Positions 18,910 to 26,703 of a DNA stretch of 64,000 nt are shown here, piece by piece. Under the pieces are notes generated by a model. The model had not been told where the DNA came from. It searched no databases and saw only the letters and a program-made list of their open reading frames with translations. This DNA is from Nitrospira sp. (GTDB lineage: Bacteria > Nitrospirota > Nitrospiria > Nitrospirales > Nitrospiraceae). The translations under genes and the position numbers were made by a program. The stretch spans positions 1 through 64,000 of the forward strand of contig JACOEH010000019.1 of the NCBI GenBank assembly GCA_024998685.1, read 5' to 3'. Positions within the stretch are counted from its first letter, which is position 1. Each line of letters starts with the position of its first letter.

Positions 18910-18912
18910 GAA

Positions 18913-20088
18913 CTAGAGGTCTTCGCCCATCAACTCAGACTTCAGAATGAATCCGCCGTTCGTCACGACCCGTTCTCCGTCGCGAAGGCCCTCGACGATC
19001 GCGACCTCTTTCCCGTTGGAGTCGCCCAATCGGACGTCGCGGGCTTCGAACGTGTGCGCATCGCGCTGCACGAACACGAAGTGTCGGTCCCGGTCGCGTT
19101 GAATCGCGTTCTCCGGAACCGCCAATACGTCGCGGGTGGGCTGAGAGTATACTCGAACGGTCGCATACATCTCGGGTTTCAACAGGTGGTCCCGATTCGG
19201 CAGTTCGATGCGAAGGTTCATCGTCCGCGTGGCCACGTCCAGAACATCACCGACGTACGTCACCTTACCGTGGAAGACTTCATCCGGGTAGGCGTTGAGG
19301 CGCACCTCGACGTTGCGACTTCCGTCGATGCGTTCGGCATTGCGGATGAACGGAATATCTTTTTCGGGAATGTTCGCCAATATCCAGACTTCCGAGAGAT
19401 CGGCGATCGTAAACAGATGGTGCGTCACTTCCACGACTTCGCCTTTGGTCAAATTGCGGAAGATGATGCGACCGTTGAACGGCGCGGTGATCGGAATATT
19501 CGAGCGGATCTTTTGATCTTGATCCAGTTTATCGATTTGATCTTCGGTCATGCCCAGGAGGCGGAGACGATCTTGTGCTTCTCGGCGTTCGGCTCGTGCG
19601 CTCAGCATTTCTCCTTTGCGACGCTGGAGATCCGCCAGGGCGATGACTTTTTCCCGCAACAGCATGTTGCCGCGCTCATAAGCCTGTTCCGTCACGTACA
19701 GCCTCGCGCCGGACTTTAAGTAAGAGGACTGGGCCATGCCGAGTTCGCCGCTATACAACATGGCCAGCACCTCTCCTCTTTTCACTTCCTGCCCGAAATC
19801 GGCGTACACCTCGAGGACACGTCCCCTGACGAGAGCGGTGATTTGGGCCGTGGCATGATGATTGGGGGTCACCGTCGCGGGAAACTCGCGATGCACTCTG
19901 AAATCGCCGCTCGTAACCGAGCGGACGACGATCTCGCCGCTCCGTATTTCCTCGGCTGTCAGGCGGACGATGCCGGCTTGCTGTGTGGTGTGGGGAGCAT
20001 GTGCGGCGTCTGAGCCGGACGTTGGATCGTCGCTGCACCCTGTGAGCAGGAACATCAGGATCATGCAGACAACATGTCGTATGATCAT
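18913..20088 (-). CDS. RND efflux periplasmic adaptor (CusB/membrane fusion protein)
   Basis: The product (391 aa from the chosen start at 20088) has a lipoprotein signal (MIIRHVVCMILMFLLTGCS). It then has the adaptor architecture: lipoyl-like half motif (ITALVRGRVLEVYADFGQEV), a helical hairpin (about 115-190), the second lipoyl half (NIPITAPFNGRIIFRNLTKG) and beta-barrel and membrane-proximal domains. It links the inner-membrane pump to an outer-membrane channel. An N-terminal His/Met-rich metal-binding segment is weak (DAAHAPHTTQQ). The frame is open up to 20157, but the later ATG starts a better signal sequence. Confidence 0.9.
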   Translation of the reverse strand: MIIRHVVCMILMFLLTGCSDDPTSGSDAAHAPHTTQQAGIVRLTAEEIRSGEIVVRSVTSGDFRVHREFPATVTPNHHATAQITALVRGRVLEVYADFGQEVKRGEVLAMLYSGELGMAQSSYLKSGARLYVTEQAYERGNMLLREKVIALADLQRRKGEMLSARAERREAQDRLRLLGMTEDQIDKLDQDQKIRSNIPITAPFNGRIIFRNLTKGEVVEVTHHLFTIADLSEVWILANIPEKDIPFIRNAERIDGSRNVEVRLNAYPDEVFHGKVTYVGDVLDVATRTMNLRIELPNRDHLLKPEMYATVRVYSQPTRDVLAVPENAIQRDRDRHFVFVQRDAHTFEARDVRLGDSNGKEVAIVEGLRDGERVVTNGGFILKSELMGEDL

Positions 20089-20245
20089 GTCGTTAGCAAA
20101 GAGGGGTGAGGTTGCAGGCTGTTGTGATTGGCGACTTAGCAAGTGAACTCCGGACACATGCCGACTCTCTCACGGGGCTCCTGTACCGCCACGGCCGTCA
20201 CGGTCTGTGCATCAATAATGCATGAATGCAGGGGATCCTTCCGTA

Positions 20246-20695
20246 CTACGGTGGTGCAACGGCGATAGATCCGTTCCGCGTGAGATGTTCTGAAGGCGCT
20301 TCGACCTGAACCAGCCCGGACCGGGCGATTTCTCCGTTGCCGAGACTGGATTGCATTCTGACGATATAACGAATCGTTCCGAGTTTGTCAAAGCACAGGC
20401 CGGCGCTTTCGTTCGGTAGGAGGACGGCTTCTGCTCCACTATAAAAGTGTCCGCTGAAGTTGTTGCGGCACGATAGCTTGTCCAGCACATAATCCAAAAA
20501 CGTGATCCGCACCGGAGTCCTGAGCCTATTCGTCCAGCGGATTTCATCTCCACCATTCACCTGAACGGCAGCGGCCGGCAACCGATCGGTGATTGTGATA
20601 TCCCTCACTTTTCCGCTGCCGGAGAAGTGCGGCAAGCTTTGGCAGGCGGCGAACGTCAGAACAATCGATGCGAGTACGGTGCCGTAACCGTTCAT
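20246..20695 (-). CDS. Lipoprotein with cupredoxin-like fold, paralog of 5596
   Basis: The ATG at 20695 follows AAGGAGA at suitable spacing and starts MNGYGTVLASIVLTFAAC, a lipoprotein signal. The 149-aa product aligns with the 5596 protein: (I/V)xxDRLPAAAVQVNGGDEIRW, a Cys in LSCRNNF, and LCFDKLGTIRYIVRMQSSLGNGE. As there, normal copper ligands are not evident, and the two conserved Cys probably form a disulfide. It sits upstream of the CusB/A genes in the same direction, so an envelope metal or redox role is possible. That is inference. Confidence 0.72.
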   Translation of the reverse strand: MNGYGTVLASIVLTFAACQSLPHFSGSGKVRDITITDRLPAAAVQVNGGDEIRWTNRLRTPVRITFLDYVLDKLSCRNNFSGHFYSGAEAVLLPNESAGLCFDKLGTIRYIVRMQSSLGNGEIARSGLVQVEAPSEHLTRNGSIAVAPP

Positions 20696-21182
20696 CGGTG
20701 ACCATCTCCTTGCCGGCATGGCGTAGATATTCTCGCATGGATGTCTTCGATGGTTCACTCGGAACCTACCGAGCATGCCGACTCATACAAACCTAGGCGG
20801 TCTCCTAGTTAATGATCGAGGGCACGTCGGATATAAGGTGAAGCATGGTGCATGAGATACGGGCTGTGGAAACGGGATATGCAAGAGGCGCTTCACATGG
20901 GGAGGGCATCATGTTTGTGCGATTGCTGGCTCCAGGTTGCTGGGCTCTGACCTCTGATCGCCGCGTGTTCTACCTTCACAGAAGGCAAAGTCACCGAGGG
21001 CATCCTCGTGGTGTGCGTTTCTTCGATTGTCGCGATCCATGGTCGCCCGACAAAGGAATCGCATAGCGGGAGTGAATCAAGGCCTCCGACCGGGGTACTG
21101 CGATGTCGATCAAGCAGTTGCTGCCGTCGAAGCGGAGAGTAATCGAGCGTCCACTATAAACAGATACACACTGGGAGAGGAG
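20696..21182. promoter_or_regulatory. Divergent intergenic region with CTAGG-N6-CCTAG
   Basis: This 487-bp region separates the minus-strand lipoprotein from the plus-strand DUF2934 gene. At 20793-20808 it carries CTAGG-CGGTCT-CCTAG, the perfect form of the inverted repeat also found at 11179. It lies about 100 bp upstream of the 20695 start. Short open frames here (for example 20845-21066) lack support. Confidence 0.35.
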
Positions 21183-21611
21183 ATGGCACGAGCACGTTCG
21201 GACAAAAGTAAAAGCAAGCCGTTGGACAAGTCAGTGGAGAAGAAAAAGAAGATGAAGACCGGTCGGTCGGGGGAGGCGGATGCGGCGAAGGGGGAATCGA
21301 TTGAACTTGCGAGGAGCGAAGATTCCACTCAACACCATTCATTGGAACCAGCCGGTAAATCCACAGAGCGGCAAGAGCAGCAGCGTACACAGCATGCACA
21401 AGAGCCGCCTTCTGATTTGGAAGAATTAAACATACTGCCCGAAGACACTCTTTCAACTGCTTCTCCTGATAATGGACATCACGGTATTGAGGAGGATTCG
21501 ATGCATCGTCGAGTCGCGGAGCGGGCATTCATGCTGTTTCAAGAACACGGTTGCGAACATGGCAACGATTGGGCCCATTGGTTTGAAGCGGAACGGCAGA
21601 TTCGAATGTAA
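21183..21611 (+). CDS. DUF2934 domain protein with a long charged N-terminal region
   Basis: The start at 21183 follows GGGAGAGGAG. The 142-aa product has a Lys/Ser/Glu-rich, probably disordered N-terminal ~100 residues (SVEKKKKMKTGRSGE and similar) and a C-terminal DUF2934 segment (RVAERAFMLFQEHGCEHGND, then WAHWFEAERQI). DUF2934 is a short helical domain of unknown function, found in many copies in Nitrospirota and proteobacteria. It leads a run of YtxH and BON genes, suggesting a shared stress role. Confidence 0.72.
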   Translation: MARARSDKSKSKPLDKSVEKKKKMKTGRSGEADAAKGESIELARSEDSTQHHSLEPAGKSTERQEQQRTQHAQEPPSDLEELNILPEDTLSTASPDNGHHGIEEDSMHRRVAERAFMLFQEHGCEHGNDWAHWFEAERQIRM

Positions 21612-21649
21612 TCAACAGTGTTTTAGATCAAAAAGGGGAGGGTGATCTT

Positions 21650-22033
21650 ATGCGTAACGGACGTTATTACGATGAAGGAATTGAAGATGCCACCGGGTGG
21701 TCCGCGTTTATGGCTGGAGCGCTGATCGGAGCGGGGGTCGCACTTCTGTTTGCTCCTCAGCCCGGCTCAGAGCTGCGCGGCATGTTGCGCAATTATGCCA
21801 ATCGTGCGAAGGATGATTTGGTTGATAGGGGTCAAGAGGCATGGGATACCGCGGTGGAGCGAGGAAGAGAATATTATGACAAGGGAGAAGAGGTCATTCG
21901 GGATGCCGGACGATCAGCCAGGGAATTTGCAAAACAGGGACAGGAGGCGGTAAAGGAGGCCGGACGGTCGGCAAAGGACTTTGCCAAACAAGCCCAAGAC
22001 GTGGCCCGCGAGCCGGGACGTTCAGCTCTGTAA
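21650..22033 (+). CDS. YtxH-domain protein
   Basis: This 127-aa protein starts with GGGGAGGG upstream. A transmembrane helix (WSAFMAGALIGAGVALLFAP) is followed by the YtxH-type PQPGSELR and a long helical tail with imperfect 11-residue repeats (REFAKQGQEAVKEAGRSAKD). Those repeats resemble LEA/apolipoprotein-type amphipathic helices. YtxH proteins are general-stress membrane proteins of unknown mechanism. It lies 16 bp ahead of a BON lipoprotein and is probably co-transcribed with it. Confidence 0.85.
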   Translation: MRNGRYYDEGIEDATGWSAFMAGALIGAGVALLFAPQPGSELRGMLRNYANRAKDDLVDRGQEAWDTAVERGREYYDKGEEVIRDAGRSAREFAKQGQEAVKEAGRSAKDFAKQAQDVAREPGRSAL

Positions 22034-22049
22034 ATATGGATTCTACAGG

Positions 22050-22367
22050 ATGATGCTGCGTGGGCGATTATGGATTGTCCTGGTGCTGAGCATCGGGAGC
22101 TTCGCTGCGTGTCAAGCTACGACGGGGAAAACGGCTTCGCAGACCATGGATGACACCTTGGTTACGGTGTCTGTGGAAAGGAAGCTCACCTCCGAGCGAG
22201 CGGCCGATTTTACGCGAGTCGACGTCGATACGAAGGAGGGTATTGTGCAACTCAGCGGAGTGGTACAAACATCCGAACAAAGGGCACGGGCGGAGGATCT
22301 TGCAAAACAAGTCACTGGTGTCAGACGCGTCCGCAATAACCTGCAGGTTCAAACCGCCCAACCGTGA
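22050..22367 (+). CDS. BON-domain lipoprotein
   Basis: This 105-aa precursor begins MMLRGRLWIVLVLSIGSFAAC, a lipoprotein signal. One BON domain follows (residues ~35-100; SVERKLTSERAADFTRVDVD, GIVQLSGVV, VRRVRNNLQVQ). It is the first of three consecutive BON genes (next at 22419 and 22890), each with a similar C-terminal NNLQVQ. BON proteins associate with the cell envelope and are often osmotically or stress induced. Confidence 0.85.
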   Translation: MMLRGRLWIVLVLSIGSFAACQATTGKTASQTMDDTLVTVSVERKLTSERAADFTRVDVDTKEGIVQLSGVVQTSEQRARAEDLAKQVTGVRRVRNNLQVQTAQP

Positions 22368-22418
22368 AGCGGGAAAGCCTTTATTATGGACCGTGCCGTA
22401 ACATGAAGGAGGTATTCT

Positions 22419-22763
22419 GTGAGGATGCCGTCGGTTCTTCTCGTGCTTCTCGTTCTCGTACTAAGTGGCGTGAGCGAAATCATGGCCGATCAGGCCACGG
22501 CAAACAAAACCGCCTTAGAAAAATTGAATGATGATTCCATCACGGCGGCCGTAGAAGGAAAATTGGCGGCCGATAATCTTCAAAATATGAATGTGGTGGC
22601 TTTTGCGCAGGTCGAGGTGCAGACAGAACGAGGGACTGTGATTCTCAACGGCGTGGTGGGAACTTCCGAGCAGAAAGCTCGCGCGGAACAGCTTGCTAGA
22701 CAGGTGAATGGCGTCAATGACGTCACCAATAATCTCCAAGTTCAGACGGTCAAGCAACGGTGA
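22419..22763 (+). CDS. Periplasmic BON-domain protein, tandem copy 1
   Basis: A GTG start at 22419 has an excellent AAGGAGG at 22406-22412. The 114-aa product has a cleavable signal (MRMPSVLLVLLVLVLSGVSE, cut near IMA-DQ) and one BON domain (SITAAVEGKLAADNL, GTVILNGVVGTSEQKARAEQ, VTNNLQVQ). It is closely similar to the next gene, so the pair arose by duplication. Confidence 0.85.
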   Translation: MRMPSVLLVLLVLVLSGVSEIMADQATANKTALEKLNDDSITAAVEGKLAADNLQNMNVVAFAQVEVQTERGTVILNGVVGTSEQKARAEQLARQVNGVNDVTNNLQVQTVKQR

Positions 22764-22889
22764 GCGCGCATTCGGCATGATTATAGACGGCTCGATGCCG
22801 ACCCAAACCGGTCTCTCCGCGAGGGCGACCATGGGAAGTTGAGAATTGGAGCATAGAAAGCACCGTCATTTTATATAGGGAATGCTTCC

Positions 22890-23234
22890 ATGAGAATGTT
22901 GTCGCTTGTTCCCGTACTTCTCATTCTCGTCCTGAGCGGAGTCGGCGAAGCTATGGCCGGTCAAGCCGCCACCGACAAAACCGCCTTAGAAAGCTTGAAC
23001 GACGGTTCAATCACATCTGCCATAAAAGGGAAACTGGCGGCCGATAATATCAATCACATGAGTTCGAAGACCTTGGTCCGGATCGATGTGCAGACAGAAC
23101 GAGGCGATGTGACTCTCAGCGGAGTGGTCCAAACTGCGGAGCAGAAGGCTCGCGCGGAACAGCTGGTCCGAGAGGTCAACGGCGTCAAGCGCGTCACCAA
23201 CAATCTCCAGGTGCAGGCCGCCAAGCAGCAGTAA
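22890..23234 (+). CDS. Periplasmic BON-domain protein, tandem copy 2
   Basis: This 114-aa protein is a duplicate of the 22419 protein, with the same layout: signal peptide (MRMLSLVPVLLILVLSGVGE) and one BON domain ending VKRVTNNLQVQAAKQQ. It follows after a 126-bp spacer that may hold its own promoter. The Shine-Dalgarno is weaker than in copy 1. Confidence 0.85.
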   Translation: MRMLSLVPVLLILVLSGVGEAMAGQAATDKTALESLNDGSITSAIKGKLAADNINHMSSKTLVRIDVQTERGDVTLSGVVQTAEQKARAEQLVREVNGVKRVTNNLQVQAAKQQ

Positions 23235-23264
23235 GCGCATTCAGGCAAATCACGGAATAGCCAG

Positions 23265-24072
23265 ATGCAGAGAGCCATCAGTTTTACGATGGGACATGGG
23301 GATAATGGCAAATTGAGAATCGGCGCTGTGGGTGATTTGCATTGGCCCCGGATTGGAGAAGCGGAGCTGCGCGGGCTGTTCACTCAGTTGGGAGAGCAGT
23401 CGGATGTCGTTCTGCTGTGTGGGGACATTACCGATTACGGCAAACCGGACCGATTACGGCAAACCGGAAGAAGCGCTTCAGTATGTCGCTCATCTCGCCG
23501 TTCTGAAGGGGATTCCCATTTTGGCCGTATTAGGCAATCACGACTATGAATGCGGGCAAGCCGACCGCGTGACCGAGATCTTGGAGCGGTACGGTGTACG
23601 GGTGCTTGACGGCACGGCAGTGGAAGTGCATGGCGTCGGATTTGCCGGCGTCAAAGGATTTGCCGGAGGATTCGGCGATCGGTTGTTGCAGCCTTGGGGA
23701 GAACCGGTGCTCAAACAATTCGTGCATGAAGCGGCGGAGAAGGCCATCAAGCTCGAATCGGCATTGGCAAAACTCACGACATCGACGCGGGTGGTGCTTC
23801 TGCATTATGCGCCCATCGTGGACACCGTGCTGGGGGAGGCCCCGGAAATTATCCCCTTTTTGGGTACCAGTCGCTTGGAGGAGCCCATCAACCGCTACGG
23901 TGCCACGGCGGTGTTTCATGGGCATGCACATCACGGTGCGGTGGAGGGATGAACCCGAGACGGCACCCCCGTGTTCAACGTTGCGCTTCCTTTGCTTCGT
24001 CGCGCGGCGCCGGCTCAAGCGCCCGTGCGGATACTGCACGTTCCGATTCCACAAAAGGTACAGGTGACATGA
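23265..24072 (+). pseudogene. Broken metallophosphoesterase gene (19-bp duplication and internal stop)
   Basis: Calcineurin-like phosphoesterase motifs are split over two frames: IGAVGDLHW and VVLLCGDITDYG in the first, then VLGNHDYECG, LLHYAP and FHGHAHHG in the second. The break is a perfect 19-bp tandem duplication (23431-23449, 23450-23468); removing one unit restores DYGKPEEALQYVAHL. The second frame meets TGA at 23950-23952, yet the same frame continues sensibly (TRDGTPVFNVALPLLRR) to a TGA at 24070-24072. That last stop overlaps the next gene's ATG in the ATGA manner. Two independent lesions indicate decay rather than one sequencing error. The original would be a metal-dependent phosphohydrolase of unknown substrate. 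Confidence 0.85.
23431..23468 (+). repeat. Perfect 19-bp tandem duplication causing a frameshift
   Basis: Two adjacent copies of ccgattacggcaaaccgga lie in the phosphoesterase gene. The unit length is not a multiple of three, so the reading frame shifts. Confidence 0.95.
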
Positions 24073-24802
24073 GCCCTCGCGCGATGTCGGTCAATCAATC
24101 CGCGCCGAATCTGTACCGTCTCGGATTGCAGGATATACAGCGATCGGGAGTTCCTTTTTTGGTGGGCGGCGCATTTGCGTTGGAGAGCTATACGGGGGTG
24201 GTTCGGCGCACCAAGGATCTCGATATCTTCGCATTGCGGGAGAATGTGGACGGCCTCATGCGATTCCTCGCCGCTGCGGGGTATGAGACGGAAGTCCGAT
24301 TTCCTCATTGGATCAGTAAAGCGCATAAAGGCGGCCATGTTATCGACATCATTTTCGGGTCGGGTAACGGGATTTGCGCCGTCGATCAGAAATGGTTCGA
24401 TGCAGCGCCGACTGCGACGATCATGGGAGAACGAGTCCGATTGGTGCCCGCCGAGGAAATGATTTGGTCCAAAGCGTTTATCATGGAACGTGAGCGGTAG
24501 GACGGGGCGGACATCGCGCATCTGTTGCATGCACGATCCGAAAAGCTGGATTGGGGACGGTTGTTGTGGAGATTTGATCGTCAGTGGCGCGTTTTGCTCA
24601 GCCATCGCGTGTTGTTCGGCTTCGTCTACCCCTGCAAATTCCCCATTGGCTGATGCGCGAACTCATTCATCGGCTCGATATGGAAATGCAGACCCTGTCG
24701 TCAAATCGTGATGTATGCTCGGGAACCTTGCTGTCCTAGGGACAATATCTCGATCACATCGAGCGTGGAGACTATACGGAAGGATCAGGAGGTCGAGTCT
24801 GA
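24069..24802 (+). pseudogene. Decayed nucleotidyltransferase gene (stops and frameshift)
   Basis: The ATG at 24069 overlaps the phosphoesterase stop. The first 143 codons look like a nucleotidyltransferase-fold protein (PFLVGGAFALESYTG, then RRTKDLDIFA with the DxD metal motif, and HVIDIIFG), similar to DUF6036/AbiEii-type sequences. A TAG at 24498 stops it, but the same frame continues as DGADIAHLLHARSEKLDWGR. Around 24632 the sense shifts frame (IPHWLMRELIHRLDMEMQ), then a TAG at 24737 is followed by GQYLDHIERGDYTEGSG to a final stop at 24800-24802. At least three lesions mark it as a pseudogene. Confidence 0.8.
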
Positions 24803-24890
24803 GGTATCTCCTCTCAAGAAAGTGGTGCACCAATAGAGGACACATCCCGCTGAGCGCAGATATCCCATGCATCCCATGTAGCGCCCTGTT

Positions 24891-26441
24891 CTATTGAGTA
24901 TGATCGCGCCGGCTGGTATTGATCGCGGGGTTGTCCTTGGCGCCGCCGACTCCGGCTATGCTCAAATGGAAATCATCGGTTTGCGCGGACGGCGTCGAGA
25001 GGCGGCTCCTCAATTGACTCGCGCGATGACGCATGCGCGTGATCAGGTCCTGTTCAACCGGACCCTGCTGTGAAAGCCGACCCAGTGCTTGCTCCCATAC
25101 GGCCAATGCCCCGGTCGACTCGCCGCGACGTTCGAGTTCAATGCCGAGTTGATAGGCCGCCAGTGAGGAAGGAGATGGACAATGGGCCACGACCTGAAAC
25201 ATCCGCCTAGCCTCGCGAGAGTCACCCTGTTCGGATTTCATAGTCCCGAGGCTCAGCAGGGCGGGGGAATAGCAGGGCTCTTGCTGTAAGGCCTTTCGGT
25301 AGAACACTTCCGCCTTGTCGAATTGTTGCTGATGACGACGAAGATCGCCGGCGTCAGTCAAGAGTTTGAAATCGTCGGGCAGGAGGGTCAAAGCCAGTTC
25401 ATATCTCGCCCATGCCTCATCGGCGTTGCCTTTGGAAGCCAATGCCCGGCCGAGATCATGTAAAATATCCGGCCGATTCGATTTCACCAGCAAGGCCGAC
25501 TCATAGTGCCGGATCGCTATATCCAGGAGGTCGGGATCTTTCCGTATGACGTCGGCCATCAACTGTAGTAAGTGAGCCGTCGCAACATGTGCATCGAACG
25601 CAGTGGGCTTAGGGATGGCGCGCGCTGTTCGACCGGGTGGCTCATCAGACTCGTCCCCCGAGAGGTGATTGGCGGCAAGCCATTCGCGGATCCTCGCCGA
25701 GGGAATGCAATAACTCAAACCGGCCCGCAACATCACCCGTCCGATCGACTCGCCCTGCATATTTTTAGCCGTCTCCAGATACGGAACGGTATGCACCATG
25801 AGCCCTACGATATGCCCGGACGCAGCGTCGACGAGGGGACCGCCGCTGCTTCCCGCATTCATGAGCCCGGTAATGTGAAGAAAAGGCAGGGGCTTGTGGG
25901 CGATGCGGGACTGCCCCATCGCTTCTCCGCTCACCGTTACGGGGAACACAGTCGGATGGATCGTTAAACCTGTCTGAAGCACGTCCGGCAAGCGGGGATA
26001 TCCGATGGTCACCGCGGACATGCCTTCTTCAGCCGGTTCCTTGGCCAACGACAAGTACGGAACGGGATGGGTGTAGGTGAGGCGTAGCGCCGCGAGGTCG
26101 AGATCAGGATCCACCGCTAGAATCTCTGGAACCGGTGTCGGGCCATCGGCCGCTCCATAGACCATGATGCGTGTGGCTTCATGGATGACATGGGCATTGG
26201 TAATCAGCAAGCCGTCTTGAGAGATGAACACGCCGCTGCCGAAAGATAGGGCGTGTGTTTCATCATCGATTCCGATGACGAGCGCCGTCGCTCCTTTGCC
26301 GGAACGGTACAAATCGCCTGTCGTCAACCCCCAGGCGGGCCATGCAGTGAACAGTCCCGCGCAGACGAGGATGGTACGGACGGCAAGAAGACTATGGGGC
26401 CCTGCGAGTGTGATGGTGTCCCTCGGTGCGATGAGATGCAC
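24891..26441 (-). CDS. Trypsin-like serine protease with TPR repeats
   Basis: This 516-aa protein (GTG start at 26441) has a hydrophobic N-terminal segment suggesting export. The protease domain (about 50-260) shows the triad regions: His in ITNAHVIHEA, Asp in DPDLDLAALRL and Ser in MNAGSSGGPLVDA, the arrangement of DegP/S1C-like enzymes. No PDZ domain is seen. The second half (about 285-470) is a series of TPR helices (LHDLGRALASKGNADEAWAR, LGTMKSEQGDSREARRMF). It probably acts on periplasmic proteins, with the TPRs as partner-binding surface. It is transcribed away from the kinase at 26704. Confidence 0.88.
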   Translation of the reverse strand: MHLIAPRDTITLAGPHSLLAVRTILVCAGLFTAWPAWGLTTGDLYRSGKGATALVIGIDDETHALSFGSGVFISQDGLLITNAHVIHEATRIMVYGAADGPTPVPEILAVDPDLDLAALRLTYTHPVPYLSLAKEPAEEGMSAVTIGYPRLPDVLQTGLTIHPTVFPVTVSGEAMGQSRIAHKPLPFLHITGLMNAGSSGGPLVDAASGHIVGLMVHTVPYLETAKNMQGESIGRVMLRAGLSYCIPSARIREWLAANHLSGDESDEPPGRTARAIPKPTAFDAHVATAHLLQLMADVIRKDPDLLDIAIRHYESALLVKSNRPDILHDLGRALASKGNADEAWARYELALTLLPDDFKLLTDAGDLRRHQQQFDKAEVFYRKALQQEPCYSPALLSLGTMKSEQGDSREARRMFQVVAHCPSPSSLAAYQLGIELERRGESTGALAVWEQALGRLSQQGPVEQDLITRMRHRASQLRSRLSTPSAQTDDFHLSIAGVGGAKDNPAINTSRRDHTQ

Positions 26442-26703
26442 TGTACACTACGCAGGAAGAGTGAATAAAGCGAGGATAATTTCATAAGGAGAATCGCAGC
26501 AACACTAGGCGAATCCCTGGTTTTGGCGAGTCGTCATGGAGTGAAGCGCCGGGATGGTAGATTGTCAACGAGTTTCTAGGGAACTTGTATGTAGGATCTC
26601 CCTTCTCTATTGTGCACCATTCCCTGCCGTTTTGTGTGTAATGGTGGATAGTGATTGATCGAGGTGGATCGCCGGTTGAGAGCGTCTATCAGGAGACCGG
26701 TTC
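26442..26703. promoter_or_regulatory. Divergent intergenic region
   Basis: This 262-bp region separates the protease and chimeric kinase genes. CAGGAGA at 26690-26696 is a plausible ribosome binding site for the kinase. A half-site TTTCTAGGGAAC (26573-26584) resembles half of the CTAGG-N6-CCTAG element. No clear terminator or promoter was found. Confidence 0.3.

Noticed and set aside
20845-21066. Open frame of 73 aa in the region before the DUF2934 gene
   Set aside because: No ribosome binding site, low-complexity Arg/His composition and no recognisable motif; likely chance.
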